From: Aurantimonas sp965217685
Lineage (GTDB): Bacteria; Pseudomonadota; Alphaproteobacteria; Rhizobiales; Rhizobiaceae
Reading direction: 5' to 3'
Length of the DNA: 64,000 nt
Assembly: GCA_965217685.1 (NCBI GenBank)
Contig: CBDCIZ010000003.1
Span: 3,596,001 to 3,660,000, forward strand
The position numbers were made by a program, and so were the translations under genes. Shown one piece after another: positions 52,595 to 61,908 of the stretch (position 1 is its first letter; each line of letters begins with the position of its first letter). The notes beneath the pieces are model-generated. The model searched no databases. It was not told where the DNA came from and worked only from the letters and a program-made list of their open reading frames with translations.

Positions 52595-53785
52595 ATGGCT
52601 GAGATCGACGTCCGCAACTTCAACATCAATTTCGGACCGCAGCATCCGGCGGCCCATGGCGTGTTGCGTCTCGTGCTGGAGCTCGACGGCGAAGTGGTCG
52701 AGCGCGTCGATCCGCATATCGGCCTCCTGCATCGCGGCACCGAGAAGCTGATCGAGCACAAGACCTATCTTCAGGCGATACCGTATTTCGATCGCCTCGA
52801 CTATGTCGCGCCGATGAATCAGGAACATGCGTTCTGTCTGGCCATCGAGCGGCTGTCGGGCGTGACCGTGCCCAAGCGTGGCCAGCTGATTCGCGTTCTC
52901 TATTGCGAGATCGGTCGCATCCTTTCCCATCTCCTGAACGTGACGACCCAGGCCATGGACGTCGGTGCCCTGACGCCGCCGCTGTGGGGGTTCGAGGAGC
53001 GTGAGAAGCTGATGGTGTTTTACGAGCGTGCATCCGGCGCCCGTCTGCATTCCAGCTATTTCCGTCCCGGCGGCATCCACCAGGACATCCCGCAGAAGCT
53101 TGTCGATGATATCGGCGACTGGTGCGACCCGTTTCTGAAGGTTTGCGACGACATCGAGGGGCTGCTCACCGACAACCGCATCTTCAAGCAGCGCAATGTC
53201 GACATCGGTGTCATCGGTCTCGACGACGCCTGGGCCATGGGCTTTTCCGGCGTTATGGTGCGCGGCTCGGGCGCGGCCTGGGATTTGCGCAAATCGCAGC
53301 CCTACGAATGCTACGAGGAGATGGATTTCGACATCCCGATTGGCAAGAACGGCGACTGCTACGATCGCTATCTCATTCGCATGATCGAGATGCGCGAGTC
53401 GGCCAGGATCATGAAACAGTGCGTTGAGCTTCTGTCCGGCAAGGAGAAGACCGGTCCGGTCTCTTCGACCGAGGGCAAGGTGGTGCCGCCCAAGCGGCAG
53501 AAGATGAAGCGTTCGATGGAGGCGCTGATCCACCACTTCAAGCTCTACACGGAAGGATTTCACGTGCCCGAGGGCGAGGTTTACGCCGCCGTCGAGGCGC
53601 CGAAAGGCGAGTTCGGCGTCTATGTCGTCGCCGACGGTTCGAACAAGCCCTACCGCTGCAAGATCAAGGCGCCGGGCTTCGCCCACCTGCAGGCGATGGA
53701 TTTCATGTGCAAGGGTCACATGCTCGCCGACGTCTCGGCCATCCTCGGCACGCTCGACATCGTGTTCGGTGAAGTCGATCGGTAA
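52595..53785 (+). CDS. nuoD: NADH-quinone oxidoreductase subunit D
   Basis: NuoD (49-kDa subunit) forms the quinone pocket with NuoB. The 396-residue protein starts with FNINFGPQHPAAHGVLRLVLELDGE, contains PHIGLLHRGTEKLIE, the quinone-site region RLDYVAPMNQEHAF, and ends FGEVDR, the conserved family C-terminus. AGGACAG lies before the ATG. A 288-bp gap without an evident gene follows before nuoE, which might include a second promoter. Confidence 0.98.
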   Translation: MAEIDVRNFNINFGPQHPAAHGVLRLVLELDGEVVERVDPHIGLLHRGTEKLIEHKTYLQAIPYFDRLDYVAPMNQEHAFCLAIERLSGVTVPKRGQLIRVLYCEIGRILSHLLNVTTQAMDVGALTPPLWGFEEREKLMVFYERASGARLHSSYFRPGGIHQDIPQKLVDDIGDWCDPFLKVCDDIEGLLTDNRIFKQRNVDIGVIGLDDAWAMGFSGVMVRGSGAAWDLRKSQPYECYEEMDFDIPIGKNGDCYDRYLIRMIEMRESARIMKQCVELLSGKEKTGPVSSTEGKVVPPKRQKMKRSMEALIHHFKLYTEGFHVPEGEVYAAVEAPKGEFGVYVVADGSNKPYRCKIKAPGFAHLQAMDFMCKGHMLADVSAILGTLDIVFGEVDR

Positions 53786-54073
53786 GCGTCCCGCTGCGGC
53801 TGCGGCTGAGGCAGGTGGCTTCGGCAGCTTTCCAACCTTGGAAATGCGAACGACTGTATGCGCTGCCGGCCCGTCGAGTGGGGGGCGAACCGATCTCGTG
53901 ATTTGATGTATGTTCTCGATGGATGCCGCGCTGCGACCGGCGACAGGTTTGCGGCCGCAAAACGATCCGGCAAAGCTGCCGATCTGCGGCCTCTCGCCAC
54001 TGGCCTTTTGTGGTTCGTGTGATAGAACGCGCCGCAACATCGCATGTTGAACCGGTTCTAAAGTCGAGGTCCG

Positions 54074-55600
54074 ATGTCTGTTAGACGTCTCGCGGACGAT
54101 TCCTTACAGCCTGGGAATTTTGCGTTCTCCGAAGCCAACGCCAAGTGGGCCGAGGCAACGATCCGCAAATATCCCGAAGGCCGCCAGCAATCGGCGGTGA
54201 TTCCGCTTCTGATGCGGGCCCAGGACCAGGAAGGCTGGGTGACCAAGCCGGCGCTGGAGCACATTGCCGACAGGCTGGCGATGCCGCTGATCCGCGTTCT
54301 CGAGGTCGCGACCTTCTACACCCAGTTCCAGCTGAAGCCGGTCGGCACCCGCGCCCATGTTCAGGTCTGCGGAACCACGCCCTGCATGCTGCGCGGCGCC
54401 GAGGACCTTAAGGCTGTTTGCCGAAGCAAGATCCATCCGGAGCCGTTCCATCTCAACGCCGAGGGGACGATGTCGTGGGAAGAGGTCGAGTGCCTCGGTG
54501 CCTGCGTCAACGCGCCGATGGTGATGATATTCGAGGACACCTACGAGGATTTGACGCCCGAGCGCTTCGACAAGATGCTCGAAATGTTCGAGGTGGGTCG
54601 TGGCCAAGACGTGAAACCGGGTCCGCAAAACGGTCGCCATCAGTCGGTCCCGATCGGTGGACTGACGTCGCTGACCGGCGATTACGATGATCTCGCCGAC
54701 GAAGTCCCGAAGGATCGCAGCGCCGGGCCGGCGAACGGCGCCGCGCCTCAGGGTGCCGGGGCAGGAGAAGCCGTTTCGACGCCTCCGTCCCGGGCCGGGT
54801 ATCCGGACAGCTACGCTGAGGAGACGGACGGCGCCTTCGTTTCCCCCGGCAAGGCGACGAACGGCAATGTTCGCAAGGCCGACGAGGACACCGGGAGCGC
54901 CGAACTCGTCGCAAAGGGACACCGGAATTCAGCAGGTCAGACCGGCGGCGAGCGCGAAGGCATGACGGACGCGGCCCAAAAGGATGCCGCCGAGGCTGGT
55001 CAGAAGTCTGCCGAAACGTCCGCGGCCGAGCCGTCGACGGCGGGTCGTCGCCGCGACAAGGAGGCCTCGGCCGACGACGCCGTGATCCAGGACATCCATC
55101 GGGTCGACGACAGCGTCGGGCCACAGTCGGATCGTCCTTCGGATAACACCGACCTGTCCGGGAAGGATCAGGTCGGCGTATCGAAACTGGAGGGCGAACG
55201 GTCGGTAACGTCGGACACGCTGTCGGGTGCTGCCCATGACGACGTGTTCGAAACCGACGAAGACCGTGGCGCGAACGACGATATACGCGGCGATGCGTCG
55301 CCTGGCGAAGCCGGCGCCGATAACCAGATCATGTCCGAGGGCGAAAAGCCGCAAGGTCTTCTCGATGCGCCGCAGGGCGACAAGGACGATCTGAAGCAGG
55401 TCAAGGGGATCGGACCGGTGATCGAGGGCAAGCTCAACGATCTTGGCATCTTCCATTTTCGGCAGATTGCCGGTTGGAGCGACCCGGAACTCGTCTGGAT
55501 CGACAACTACCTGAATTTCCGGGGTCGTGCGGTGCGCGAGCGCTGGATCGACCAGGCCAGGATGTTGCAGGATGGCGCGTCCGGCGTGACGTCGTCGTAA
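54074..55600 (+). CDS. nuoE: NADH-quinone oxidoreductase subunit E with long C-terminal extension
   Basis: NuoE carries a [2Fe-2S] centre in the NADH-oxidising module. The core (1 to about 180) has ligands Cys99 and Cys104 in VCGTTPCML and Cys140 and Cys144 in ECLGACVNAP. Standard NuoE ends near residue 180; here the protein reaches 508. Residues about 185-435 are a low-complexity, Asp/Gly/Ala/Ser-rich linker, and 438-508 (DDLKQVKGIGPVIEGKLNDLG, then IFHFRQIAGWSDPELVWID) look like a helix-hairpin-helix-type domain found in Hyphomicrobiales NuoE and L21. nuoF starts 19 bp later. Confidence 0.95.
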   Translation: MSVRRLADDSLQPGNFAFSEANAKWAEATIRKYPEGRQQSAVIPLLMRAQDQEGWVTKPALEHIADRLAMPLIRVLEVATFYTQFQLKPVGTRAHVQVCGTTPCMLRGAEDLKAVCRSKIHPEPFHLNAEGTMSWEEVECLGACVNAPMVMIFEDTYEDLTPERFDKMLEMFEVGRGQDVKPGPQNGRHQSVPIGGLTSLTGDYDDLADEVPKDRSAGPANGAAPQGAGAGEAVSTPPSRAGYPDSYAEETDGAFVSPGKATNGNVRKADEDTGSAELVAKGHRNSAGQTGGEREGMTDAAQKDAAEAGQKSAETSAAEPSTAGRRRDKEASADDAVIQDIHRVDDSVGPQSDRPSDNTDLSGKDQVGVSKLEGERSVTSDTLSGAAHDDVFETDEDRGANDDIRGDASPGEAGADNQIMSEGEKPQGLLDAPQGDKDDLKQVKGIGPVIEGKLNDLGIFHFRQIAGWSDPELVWIDNYLNFRGRAVRERWIDQARMLQDGASGVTSS

Positions 55601-55619
55601 GCTCGGTTAGGAAAGCGTC

Positions 55620-56927
55620 ATGCTGAACGACAAGGACCGGATCTTCACCAACATCTACGGTCTTCGGGACAAGAGCCTGAAAGCCGCGATGAAGCGTGGC
55701 CATTTCGACGGCACGGCCGACATCATCGGCAAGGGGCGCGACTGGATCATCAACGAGATGAAGGCGTCGGGCCTGCGTGGCCGCGGCGGTGCGGGCTTTC
55801 CGACCGGTCTCAAATGGTCGTTCATGCCGAAGGAAGTGGGCGAGCGCCCGCACTACCTCGTCGTCAACGCCGACGAATCCGAGCCCGGCACCTGCAAGGA
55901 CCGAGAGATCATGCGGAACGACCCGTTCACGCTGATCGAGGGCTGCGTCATCGCCGGCTTCGCCATGGGCGCCCATGCCGCCTACATCTACATTCGCGGC
56001 GAATATGTCCGCGAACGCCAGGCGCTGCAGCTGGCGATCGACGAGTGCTACGAAGCCGGTTTGCTCGGCCGTGACAACAAGTGCGGTTGGGACTACGACA
56101 TCATCGTCCACCATGGCGCCGGTGCTTATATCTGCGGCGAGGAGACGGCGCTGCTGGAAAGCCTGGAGGGCAAGAAGGGCCAGCCACGGCTAAAGCCGCC
56201 GTTCCCTGCTAATGTCGGTCTGTATGGCTGCCCGACGACCGTCAACAATGTCGAATCCATCGCCGTTGCGCCCACCATCCTGCGCCGTGGCGGCGAGTGG
56301 TTCGCCGGCATCGGTCGCAAGGGCAACACCGGCACCAAGCTCTTCTGCATTTCCGGTCATGTCGAACAGCCCTGCACGGTCGAGGAGGCCATGGGCATTC
56401 CGTTTCGTGAGCTGATCGAAAAGCATTGCGGCGGCATTCGTGGCGGCTGGGACAACCTTCTGGCGGTCATTCCAGGTGGGTCCTCCGTGCCATTGGTGCC
56501 CGGCGCGGACATCATCGATGCGCCGATGGATTTCGACGGGCTGAAGGAAATCCAGACCTCGCTCGGCACCGCCGCCGTCATCGTCATGGACAAGTCGACC
56601 GACATCGTGAAGGCGATCGCCCGCATCTCCTATTTCTACAAACATGAAAGCTGCGGCCAGTGCACGCCGTGCCGTGAGGGCACCGGCTGGATGTGGCGCG
56701 TGATGGAGCGCATGGCCACCGGCAACGCCCAGAAGCGTGAGATCGACATGCTGCTCGACGTGACCAAGCAGGTCGAGGGTCACACGATCTGCGCCCTCGG
56801 CGACGCTGCGGCCTGGCCGATCCAGGGTCTGGTGAGGCATTTCCGTGCCGAGATCGAGCGCCGGATCGACGATTATTCGCGCCATGCCGACAAGGACCGC
56901 AAGCCGATGCTTCAGGCCGCGGAGTGA
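55620..56927 (+). CDS. nuoF: NADH-quinone oxidoreductase subunit F
   Basis: NuoF binds NADH and FMN and cluster N3. The 435-residue protein has RGRGGAGFPTGLKWSF for NADH, YICGEETALLESLEGKKGQPR for FMN, and the 4Fe-4S motif SCGQCTPCREGTGW with the fourth Cys in HTICALGDAAAWPIQG. It starts 19 bp after nuoE. Confidence 0.98.
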   Translation: MLNDKDRIFTNIYGLRDKSLKAAMKRGHFDGTADIIGKGRDWIINEMKASGLRGRGGAGFPTGLKWSFMPKEVGERPHYLVVNADESEPGTCKDREIMRNDPFTLIEGCVIAGFAMGAHAAYIYIRGEYVRERQALQLAIDECYEAGLLGRDNKCGWDYDIIVHHGAGAYICGEETALLESLEGKKGQPRLKPPFPANVGLYGCPTTVNNVESIAVAPTILRRGGEWFAGIGRKGNTGTKLFCISGHVEQPCTVEEAMGIPFRELIEKHCGGIRGGWDNLLAVIPGGSSVPLVPGADIIDAPMDFDGLKEIQTSLGTAAVIVMDKSTDIVKAIARISYFYKHESCGQCTPCREGTGWMWRVMERMATGNAQKREIDMLLDVTKQVEGHTICALGDAAAWPIQGLVRHFRAEIERRIDDYSRHADKDRKPMLQAAE

Positions 56928-56940
56928 TCAGGAAAAGACG

Positions 56941-59016
56941 ATGACGAAACTCAAAGTCGACGGCAACGAGATCGAGGTTCCGGACCACTACACCCTGCTG
57001 CAGGCGGCGGAGGCGGCGGGCGCCGAGATCCCGCGCTTCTGCTTCCATGAGCGCCTGTCGATCGCCGGCAATTGCCGCATGTGCCTGATCGAGGTGAAGG
57101 GCGGACCGCCCAAGCCCGCGGCCTCGTGTGCCATGGGCGTCAAGGACATGCGTCCCGGCCCGAACGGCGAGCTGCCGGAGATCTTCACCAACACGCCGAT
57201 GGTCAAGAAGGCCCGCGAAGGCGTGATGGAGTTCCTGCTGATCAATCATCCGCTCGACTGCCCGATCTGCGACCAGGGCGGCGAGTGCGACCTGCAGGAC
57301 CAGGCGATGGCCTTCGGCGTCGACAGCTCGCGCTATCAGGAAAACAAGCGCGCCGTCGAAGACAAATATATCGGTCCGCTGGTCAAGACGATCATGACCC
57401 GCTGTATCCATTGCACGCGTTGCGTCCGCTTCACGACGGAAGTCGCCGGCATTTCCGAGCTCGGCCTCGTCGGCCGCGGCGAAGATGCCGAGATCACCAC
57501 TTTCCTCGAACAAGCGATGACCTCCGAGTTGCAGGGAAACGTCATCGACCTTTGTCCGGTCGGCGCATTGACGTCGCGGCCCTATGCCTTCCAAGCGCGG
57601 CCCTGGGAACTGACCAAGACGGAGACGATCGACGTCATGGACGCCGTCGGCTCGGCCATCCGCGTCGACACGCGCGGCCGCGAGGTCATGCGAATCCTGC
57701 CGCGGGTCAACGAGGACATCAACGAGGAGTGGATATCCGACAAGACTCGCTTCATCTGGGATGGTCTGCGCACCCAGCGCCTCGACAAACCGTATATCCG
57801 CGAGAACGGCCGCCTGCGGCCCGCGTCCTGGCCGGAAGCCTTCGCGGCGATCAGGGCGAAGGTCGACAGCACCGGCGGCTCGAAGATCGGCGCCCTTGCC
57901 GGCGATCTCGCCGCCGTCGAGGAGATGTGGGCACTCAAGAAGTTGATCGCCGATCTCGGTTCGACCAACCTCGACTGCCGCCAGGACGGGCTGAAGATCG
58001 ACCCCGCCGACGGGCGCGCCTCCTATCTCTTCAACACGACCATCGCCGGCATCGAAGAGGCCGACGCGCTGCTGATCGTTGGCGCCAATCCGCGCTTCGA
58101 GGCGTCGGTGCTCAACGCGCGCATCCGCAAGCGCTGGCGCATGGAGAACTTCCCGGTCGGCGTCGTCGGCGAGAATGTCGACCTGCGCTACGCCACCACC
58201 TATCTCGGCGCCGGCCCCGACACGCTGTCGGATCTCGAAGGTGCCAGCCAGGGCTTCTTCGACGCCTTGAAGAACGCGGCCAAGCCCATGGTCATCGTCG
58301 GTTCGGGCGCCTTGTCGGCTGACAACGGGGCTAACGTGCTTAACGCGATCGCGGCGCTCGCGCGCGAAATTGGCGCGGTCACCGAGGGCTGGAACGGCTT
58401 CAACGTCCTCCATTCGGCAGCAAGCCGCGTAGGCGGTCTGGATATTGGTTTCGTGCCGGGCGAGGGCGGACAGACTGTGGCCGAGATGGCCGGGGGCGGC
58501 GTCGATGTGCTTTTCAATCTCGGCGCCGACGAGGTCGAGATCACCGACGGGCCGTTCGTCGTCTATATCGGCACTCATGGCGACCGAGGGGCGCACCGCG
58601 CCGACGTGATCCTGCCGGGCGCTGCTTACACCGAGAAGTCCGGCACCTGGGTCAACACCGAAGGCCGGGCCCAGACCGGTAGCCGCGCGTCCTTTCCTCC
58701 GGGTGATGCTCGCGAGGACTGGGCGATCCTTCGGGCGCTCTCGGCGGTTCTCGGCAAGACCCTGCCGTTCGACTCGCTTGGCGAATTGCGTGCCGATCTC
58801 TACGCGAGCCACCCCTTCATGCGCTCGGACCGTGTGGAGGCGGCGGATGCGTCCGTCATCACGACGCTCGCTGACCGCGCGGGCTCGTTGTCGGGTGGTG
58901 CCTTCGTGTCCAATGTCGGCGACTTTTACCTCACGAACCCGATTGCCCGGGCGTCCAAGGTGATGGCCGAGTGCTCCAAGCTGGCCCAGAGCCAGCACCT
59001 CGAAGCGGCAGAATAA
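56941..59016 (+). CDS. nuoG: NADH-quinone oxidoreductase subunit G
   Basis: NuoG is the largest peripheral subunit, holding three iron-sulfur centres. The 691-residue protein has the N-terminal 2Fe-2S ferredoxin domain (RFCFHERLSIAGNCRMC and ASCAMG), the His-ligated cluster segment CPICDQGGECDLQDQ, the 4Fe-4S motif CIHCTRCVRF with LCPVGAL, and a C-terminal molybdopterin-oxidoreductase-like domain (about 220-691) with no bound cofactor expected. GGAAAAG precedes the ATG; the frame is open upstream into nuoF. Confidence 0.97.
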   Translation: MTKLKVDGNEIEVPDHYTLLQAAEAAGAEIPRFCFHERLSIAGNCRMCLIEVKGGPPKPAASCAMGVKDMRPGPNGELPEIFTNTPMVKKAREGVMEFLLINHPLDCPICDQGGECDLQDQAMAFGVDSSRYQENKRAVEDKYIGPLVKTIMTRCIHCTRCVRFTTEVAGISELGLVGRGEDAEITTFLEQAMTSELQGNVIDLCPVGALTSRPYAFQARPWELTKTETIDVMDAVGSAIRVDTRGREVMRILPRVNEDINEEWISDKTRFIWDGLRTQRLDKPYIRENGRLRPASWPEAFAAIRAKVDSTGGSKIGALAGDLAAVEEMWALKKLIADLGSTNLDCRQDGLKIDPADGRASYLFNTTIAGIEEADALLIVGANPRFEASVLNARIRKRWRMENFPVGVVGENVDLRYATTYLGAGPDTLSDLEGASQGFFDALKNAAKPMVIVGSGALSADNGANVLNAIAALAREIGAVTEGWNGFNVLHSAASRVGGLDIGFVPGEGGQTVAEMAGGGVDVLFNLGADEVEITDGPFVVYIGTHGDRGAHRADVILPGAAYTEKSGTWVNTEGRAQTGSRASFPPGDAREDWAILRALSAVLGKTLPFDSLGELRADLYASHPFMRSDRVEAADASVITTLADRAGSLSGGAFVSNVGDFYLTNPIARASKVMAECSKLAQSQHLEAAE

Positions 59017-59029
59017 GGAACGGCTGACG

Positions 59030-60085
59030 GTGGCTGACTTCTTCACACTTTACGTCTGGCCCGGCCTGATCATCCTCGGGCAGAGCGTCCTGTTTCTGGT
59101 CGTTCTGCTGGTCCTGATCGCCTACATCCTTTTGGCCGACCGAAAGATCTGGGCGGCGGTGCAGATGCGTCGCGGACCGAATGTCGTCGGGCCCTTCGGC
59201 CTGTTCCAATCCTTCGCCGATCTTTTGAAGTTCGTTCTGAAGGAACCGGTGGTTCCGGCCAGTTCCGACAAGGTGGTGTTCCTCCTGGCGCCGCTTGTCG
59301 CCGTGACGCTGGCGCTCGCGACCTTCGCCGTGGTGCCGGTCGCCGACGGCTGGGTGATCGCCAACATCAACATCGGCATTCTCTACGTCTTCGCCATCTC
59401 GTCCCTCGAGGTCTATGGCGTGATCATGGGCGGCTGGGCGTCGAACTCGAAATACGCCTTCCTCGGCGCGTTGCGTTCGGCGGCGCAGATGGTCTCCTAC
59501 GAGGTCTCGATCGGCTTCGTCATCGTCACCGTCCTTCTGTGCGTCGGCTCGCTCAATCTCACCGACATCGTCTACGCCCAGATGACGGGGCTCGGCACGA
59601 TGGTTGGCCTGCCCAACACCTTCCTCGACTGGCACTGGCTCGGGCTCTTCCCGATGTTCATCGTGTTCTTCATCTCGGCGTTGGCCGAGACGAACCGGCC
59701 GCCTTTCGACTTGCCGGAAGCCGAGTCGGAACTCGTCGCCGGCTTCATGGTCGAGTACGGGTCGACCCCGTACATGATGTTCATGCTCGGCGAATATGCC
59801 GCCATCACCCTGATGTGCTGCCTGACGACGATCCTGTTCCTCGGCGGTTGGCTGCCGCCTTTCAACTTCGTGCCTTTCACCTGGGTGCCGGGCGTCATCT
59901 GGTTCCTTGCCAAGGTCGCGCTGGTGTTCTTCATGTTCGCCATGGTCAAGGCGTTCGTGCCACGCTACCGCTACGACCAGCTGATGCGTCTCGGCTGGAA
60001 GGTGTTCCTTCCGATCTCGCTGGCGATGGTCGTCATCACCGCCTTCGTCGTGCAGATCTTTCACTGGGGCGCGGCGGCCGTATGA
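59030..60085 (+). CDS. nuoH: NADH-quinone oxidoreductase subunit H
   Basis: NuoH anchors the peripheral arm and forms part of the quinone tunnel. The 351-residue protein has about eight membrane helices, with LADRKIWAAVQMRRGPNVVGPFGLFQSFADLLK after the first helix and ETNRPPFDLPEAESELVAGFMVEYGS, the most conserved family loop. The start is GTG with AAGGAA 9 nt upstream. Its stop overlaps the next small gene (ATGA). Confidence 0.97.
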   Translation: MADFFTLYVWPGLIILGQSVLFLVVLLVLIAYILLADRKIWAAVQMRRGPNVVGPFGLFQSFADLLKFVLKEPVVPASSDKVVFLLAPLVAVTLALATFAVVPVADGWVIANINIGILYVFAISSLEVYGVIMGGWASNSKYAFLGALRSAAQMVSYEVSIGFVIVTVLLCVGSLNLTDIVYAQMTGLGTMVGLPNTFLDWHWLGLFPMFIVFFISALAETNRPPFDLPEAESELVAGFMVEYGSTPYMMFMLGEYAAITLMCCLTTILFLGGWLPPFNFVPFTWVPGVIWFLAKVALVFFMFAMVKAFVPRYRYDQLMRLGWKVFLPISLAMVVITAFVVQIFHWGAAAV

Positions 60086-60303
60086 CTGAACCCGCGATCC
60101 TCGGCGCCCTGATCGGCCTCGTCTTCGGCATCGTCGACTTCGTGCTTCTCGGCTATGTCGCCAGAAAGCGCGGCGAGCGGCGACCGGCCGAACGGCTGGG
60201 GTCAAATCTCGGCCTGACGGTCGCTCGCGTCTCGCAGTTGATCATGTTTCCGGTGATCGGCTGGTTCGCCGGTCCCGTCATCGCCTCGAATCTGGGAGGC
60301 TGA
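60082..60303 (+). CDS. Small two-helix membrane protein within the nuo operon, 73 aa
   Basis: The family is not recognised. Two hydrophobic helices (about 5-27 and 49-68) flank a basic loop (VARKRGERRPAERLGSN), so both ends should lie on the same side of the membrane. The ATG overlaps the nuoH stop by 4 nt, which makes translation with nuoH near certain. It begins ALIGLVFGIVDFVLLGYVARK and ends SNLGG; the next gene product has a similar plan. It could be an accessory or assembly subunit of complex I in this lineage, but this rests on position only. Confidence 0.75.
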   Translation: MTEPAILGALIGLVFGIVDFVLLGYVARKRGERRPAERLGSNLGLTVARVSQLIMFPVIGWFAGPVIASNLGG

Positions 60304-60309
60304 GTTCAG

Positions 60310-60573
60310 GTGAGTGACGTTCTTGCAAGGCTCATCGGAGCCGCGGTCGGGCTTCTCATTGTGTTGCTGGCCAACTTTTTCTTGCTTCCCTACGTTTTGC
60401 GCCAACAAAGGGAAAAAGCTGGATCGGGATGGACCTATCCGCTTTCCGGTAAGGCCATGAACGTTGAGAGGATGGCCAAGATCACGAAGTTTTCCTACCG
60501 CGTGACGATGCCTTTCTTATTCGCGTTCGTTTTCGGCTATGCCGGAGTTGTCGTTCTTGGAGGTCAACCATGA
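60310..60573 (+). CDS. Second small two-helix membrane protein within the nuo operon, 87 aa
   Basis: The family is not recognised. Hydrophobic helices at about 7-30 and 64-84 flank a basic loop (LRQQREKAGSGWTYP to MAKITKFSYR). LIGAAVGLL and YVLRQQRE near the first helix and VVLGGQP at the end recall the preceding protein. The start is GTG six bases after the previous stop, with a GGGAGG sequence upstream inside the previous gene. The stop overlaps the nuoI ATG by 4 nt. Its bases are less GC-rich than neighbouring nuo genes. Function unknown; a complex I role is inferred from coupling. Confidence 0.75.
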   Translation: MSDVLARLIGAAVGLLIVLLANFFLLPYVLRQQREKAGSGWTYPLSGKAMNVERMAKITKFSYRVTMPFLFAFVFGYAGVVVLGGQP

Positions 60574-61061
60574 CCGCTATCACCCAAACTATCCGTTCGC
60601 TGTTCCTTATCGAGTTCGTCAAAGCCTTCGGCATGTCCATGCGCTATTTCTTCGCGCCGAAGGCGACGGTGAACTATCCCTTCGAGAAGGGGCCGCAGAG
60701 CCCGCGTTTTCGAGGCGAGCACGCGCTTCGTCGTTATCCCAATGGCCAGGAGCGCTGCATCGCCTGCAAGCTCTGCGAGGCGATCTGCCCAGCCCAGGCG
60801 ATCACCATCGAAGCAGGCCCGCGCCGCAATGATGGTACACGCCGCACCGTGCGCTACGACATCGACATGGTGAAGTGCATCTATTGCGGTTTTTGCCAGG
60901 AGGCCTGTCCGGTCGACGCCATCGTCGAAGGCCCGAATTTCGAGTTTGCCACGGAAACCCGCGAAGAACTCTACTACGACAAGGACAAGCTTCTCGCGAA
61001 CGGTGATCGATGGGAGCGTGAGATCGCACGCAACATTGCACTCGACGCGCCTTACCGGTAA
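60570..61061 (+). CDS. nuoI: NADH-quinone oxidoreductase subunit I
   Basis: NuoI carries clusters N6a and N6b on the path to quinone. The 163-residue ferredoxin-like protein has two 4Fe-4S motifs: Cys63, 66, 69 and 73 in CIACKLCEAICPAQAI, and Cys103, 106, 109 and 113 in CIYCGFCQEACPVDAI. An N-terminal amphipathic helix (about 5-30) associates with the membrane arm. Its ATG overlaps the stop of the small gene before it. A 204-bp gap without a gene follows. Confidence 0.98.
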   Translation: MTAITQTIRSLFLIEFVKAFGMSMRYFFAPKATVNYPFEKGPQSPRFRGEHALRRYPNGQERCIACKLCEAICPAQAITIEAGPRRNDGTRRTVRYDIDMVKCIYCGFCQEACPVDAIVEGPNFEFATETREELYYDKDKLLANGDRWEREIARNIALDAPYR

Positions 61062-61265
61062 TCCGGCCGCAACATCGGTCGCGACTCTTCGCTCGTGCAG
61101 CATTCGGGTCTGCGCTGTGAGGTTGGCATCGTCGTGGCCTGCCGGGGGAGGGGATCCGGCGCGCTGCCGACATTCGACATGCCGACTAAGACTTTTGAGG
61201 ACAGAGACGCCGGTCGCTCGGCCGCGTTTCCGATTACGGGGCTAGAACCCAAGGGGATCCCGAGC

Positions 61266-61883
61266 ATGCTGGGCCTTCAGGCATTCTTCTTCTACATCTT
61301 CGCGCTGATCGCGGTCGGCGCCGGGCTGATGGTCGTGGCCTCGCGTAGCGCGGTGCACTCCGTTCTGTTCCTGATCCTGACCTTCGTCGCATCGGCCGGG
61401 CTGTTTCTCCTGGCCGGCGCCGAATTCCTCGCGTTGATTCTCATCGTCGTCTATGTCGGCGCCGTCGCCATCCTGTTTCTGTTCGTGGTGATGATGCTCG
61501 ACCTCGACATGGGTCGGATGAAGCAGGGCGCCCTGAAGTATGCGCCGGTCGGCGTGCTGATCGGCATCGTGCTTCTCGCCGAGCTTTTGATTGGCGTCAG
61601 CGGCAATTATTTCCAGCCGACCCTGTCGACGACGACCGCCATGCCGATGCAGGATCTCGCCGATCTGTCGAATATCCAGGCGCTGGGCAACGTTCTGTAC
61701 ACCCGCTACATCCTGTTCTTCCAGCTGGCCGGCCTCGTGCTGTTCGTTGCCATGGTGGGTGCGATCGTCCTGACCCTTCGTCACAAGGAAGGCGTCAAGC
61801 GCCAGTCGATCCCGGCGCAGGTGGCACGCAATCCCGCAACGGCCGTGGAAATCCGCAAGGTCGAAAGCGGCAAGGGCATCTAA
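61266..61883 (+). CDS. nuoJ: NADH-quinone oxidoreductase subunit J
   Basis: NuoJ is a membrane subunit with five helices, here 205 residues. LGLQAFFFYIFALIAVGAGLMVV begins the first helix and the third helix region VYVGAVAILFLFVVMMLD, a known mobile element in complex I, is well conserved. The ATG at 61266 was chosen over an upstream frame lacking similarity. It starts 204 bp after nuoI. Confidence 0.96.
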   Translation: MLGLQAFFFYIFALIAVGAGLMVVASRSAVHSVLFLILTFVASAGLFLLAGAEFLALILIVVYVGAVAILFLFVVMMLDLDMGRMKQGALKYAPVGVLIGIVLLAELLIGVSGNYFQPTLSTTTAMPMQDLADLSNIQALGNVLYTRYILFFQLAGLVLFVAMVGAIVLTLRHKEGVKRQSIPAQVARNPATAVEIRKVESGKGI

Positions 61884-61908
61884 CGAGCACAGCGAAAGGG
61901 ACAGCACC

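Noticed and set aside
56584..59046. 820-codon open frame antisense to nuoG
   Set aside because: It mirrors the codon pattern of nuoF/nuoG in high-GC DNA, has no recognisable domain and no ribosome site; it is a shadow.
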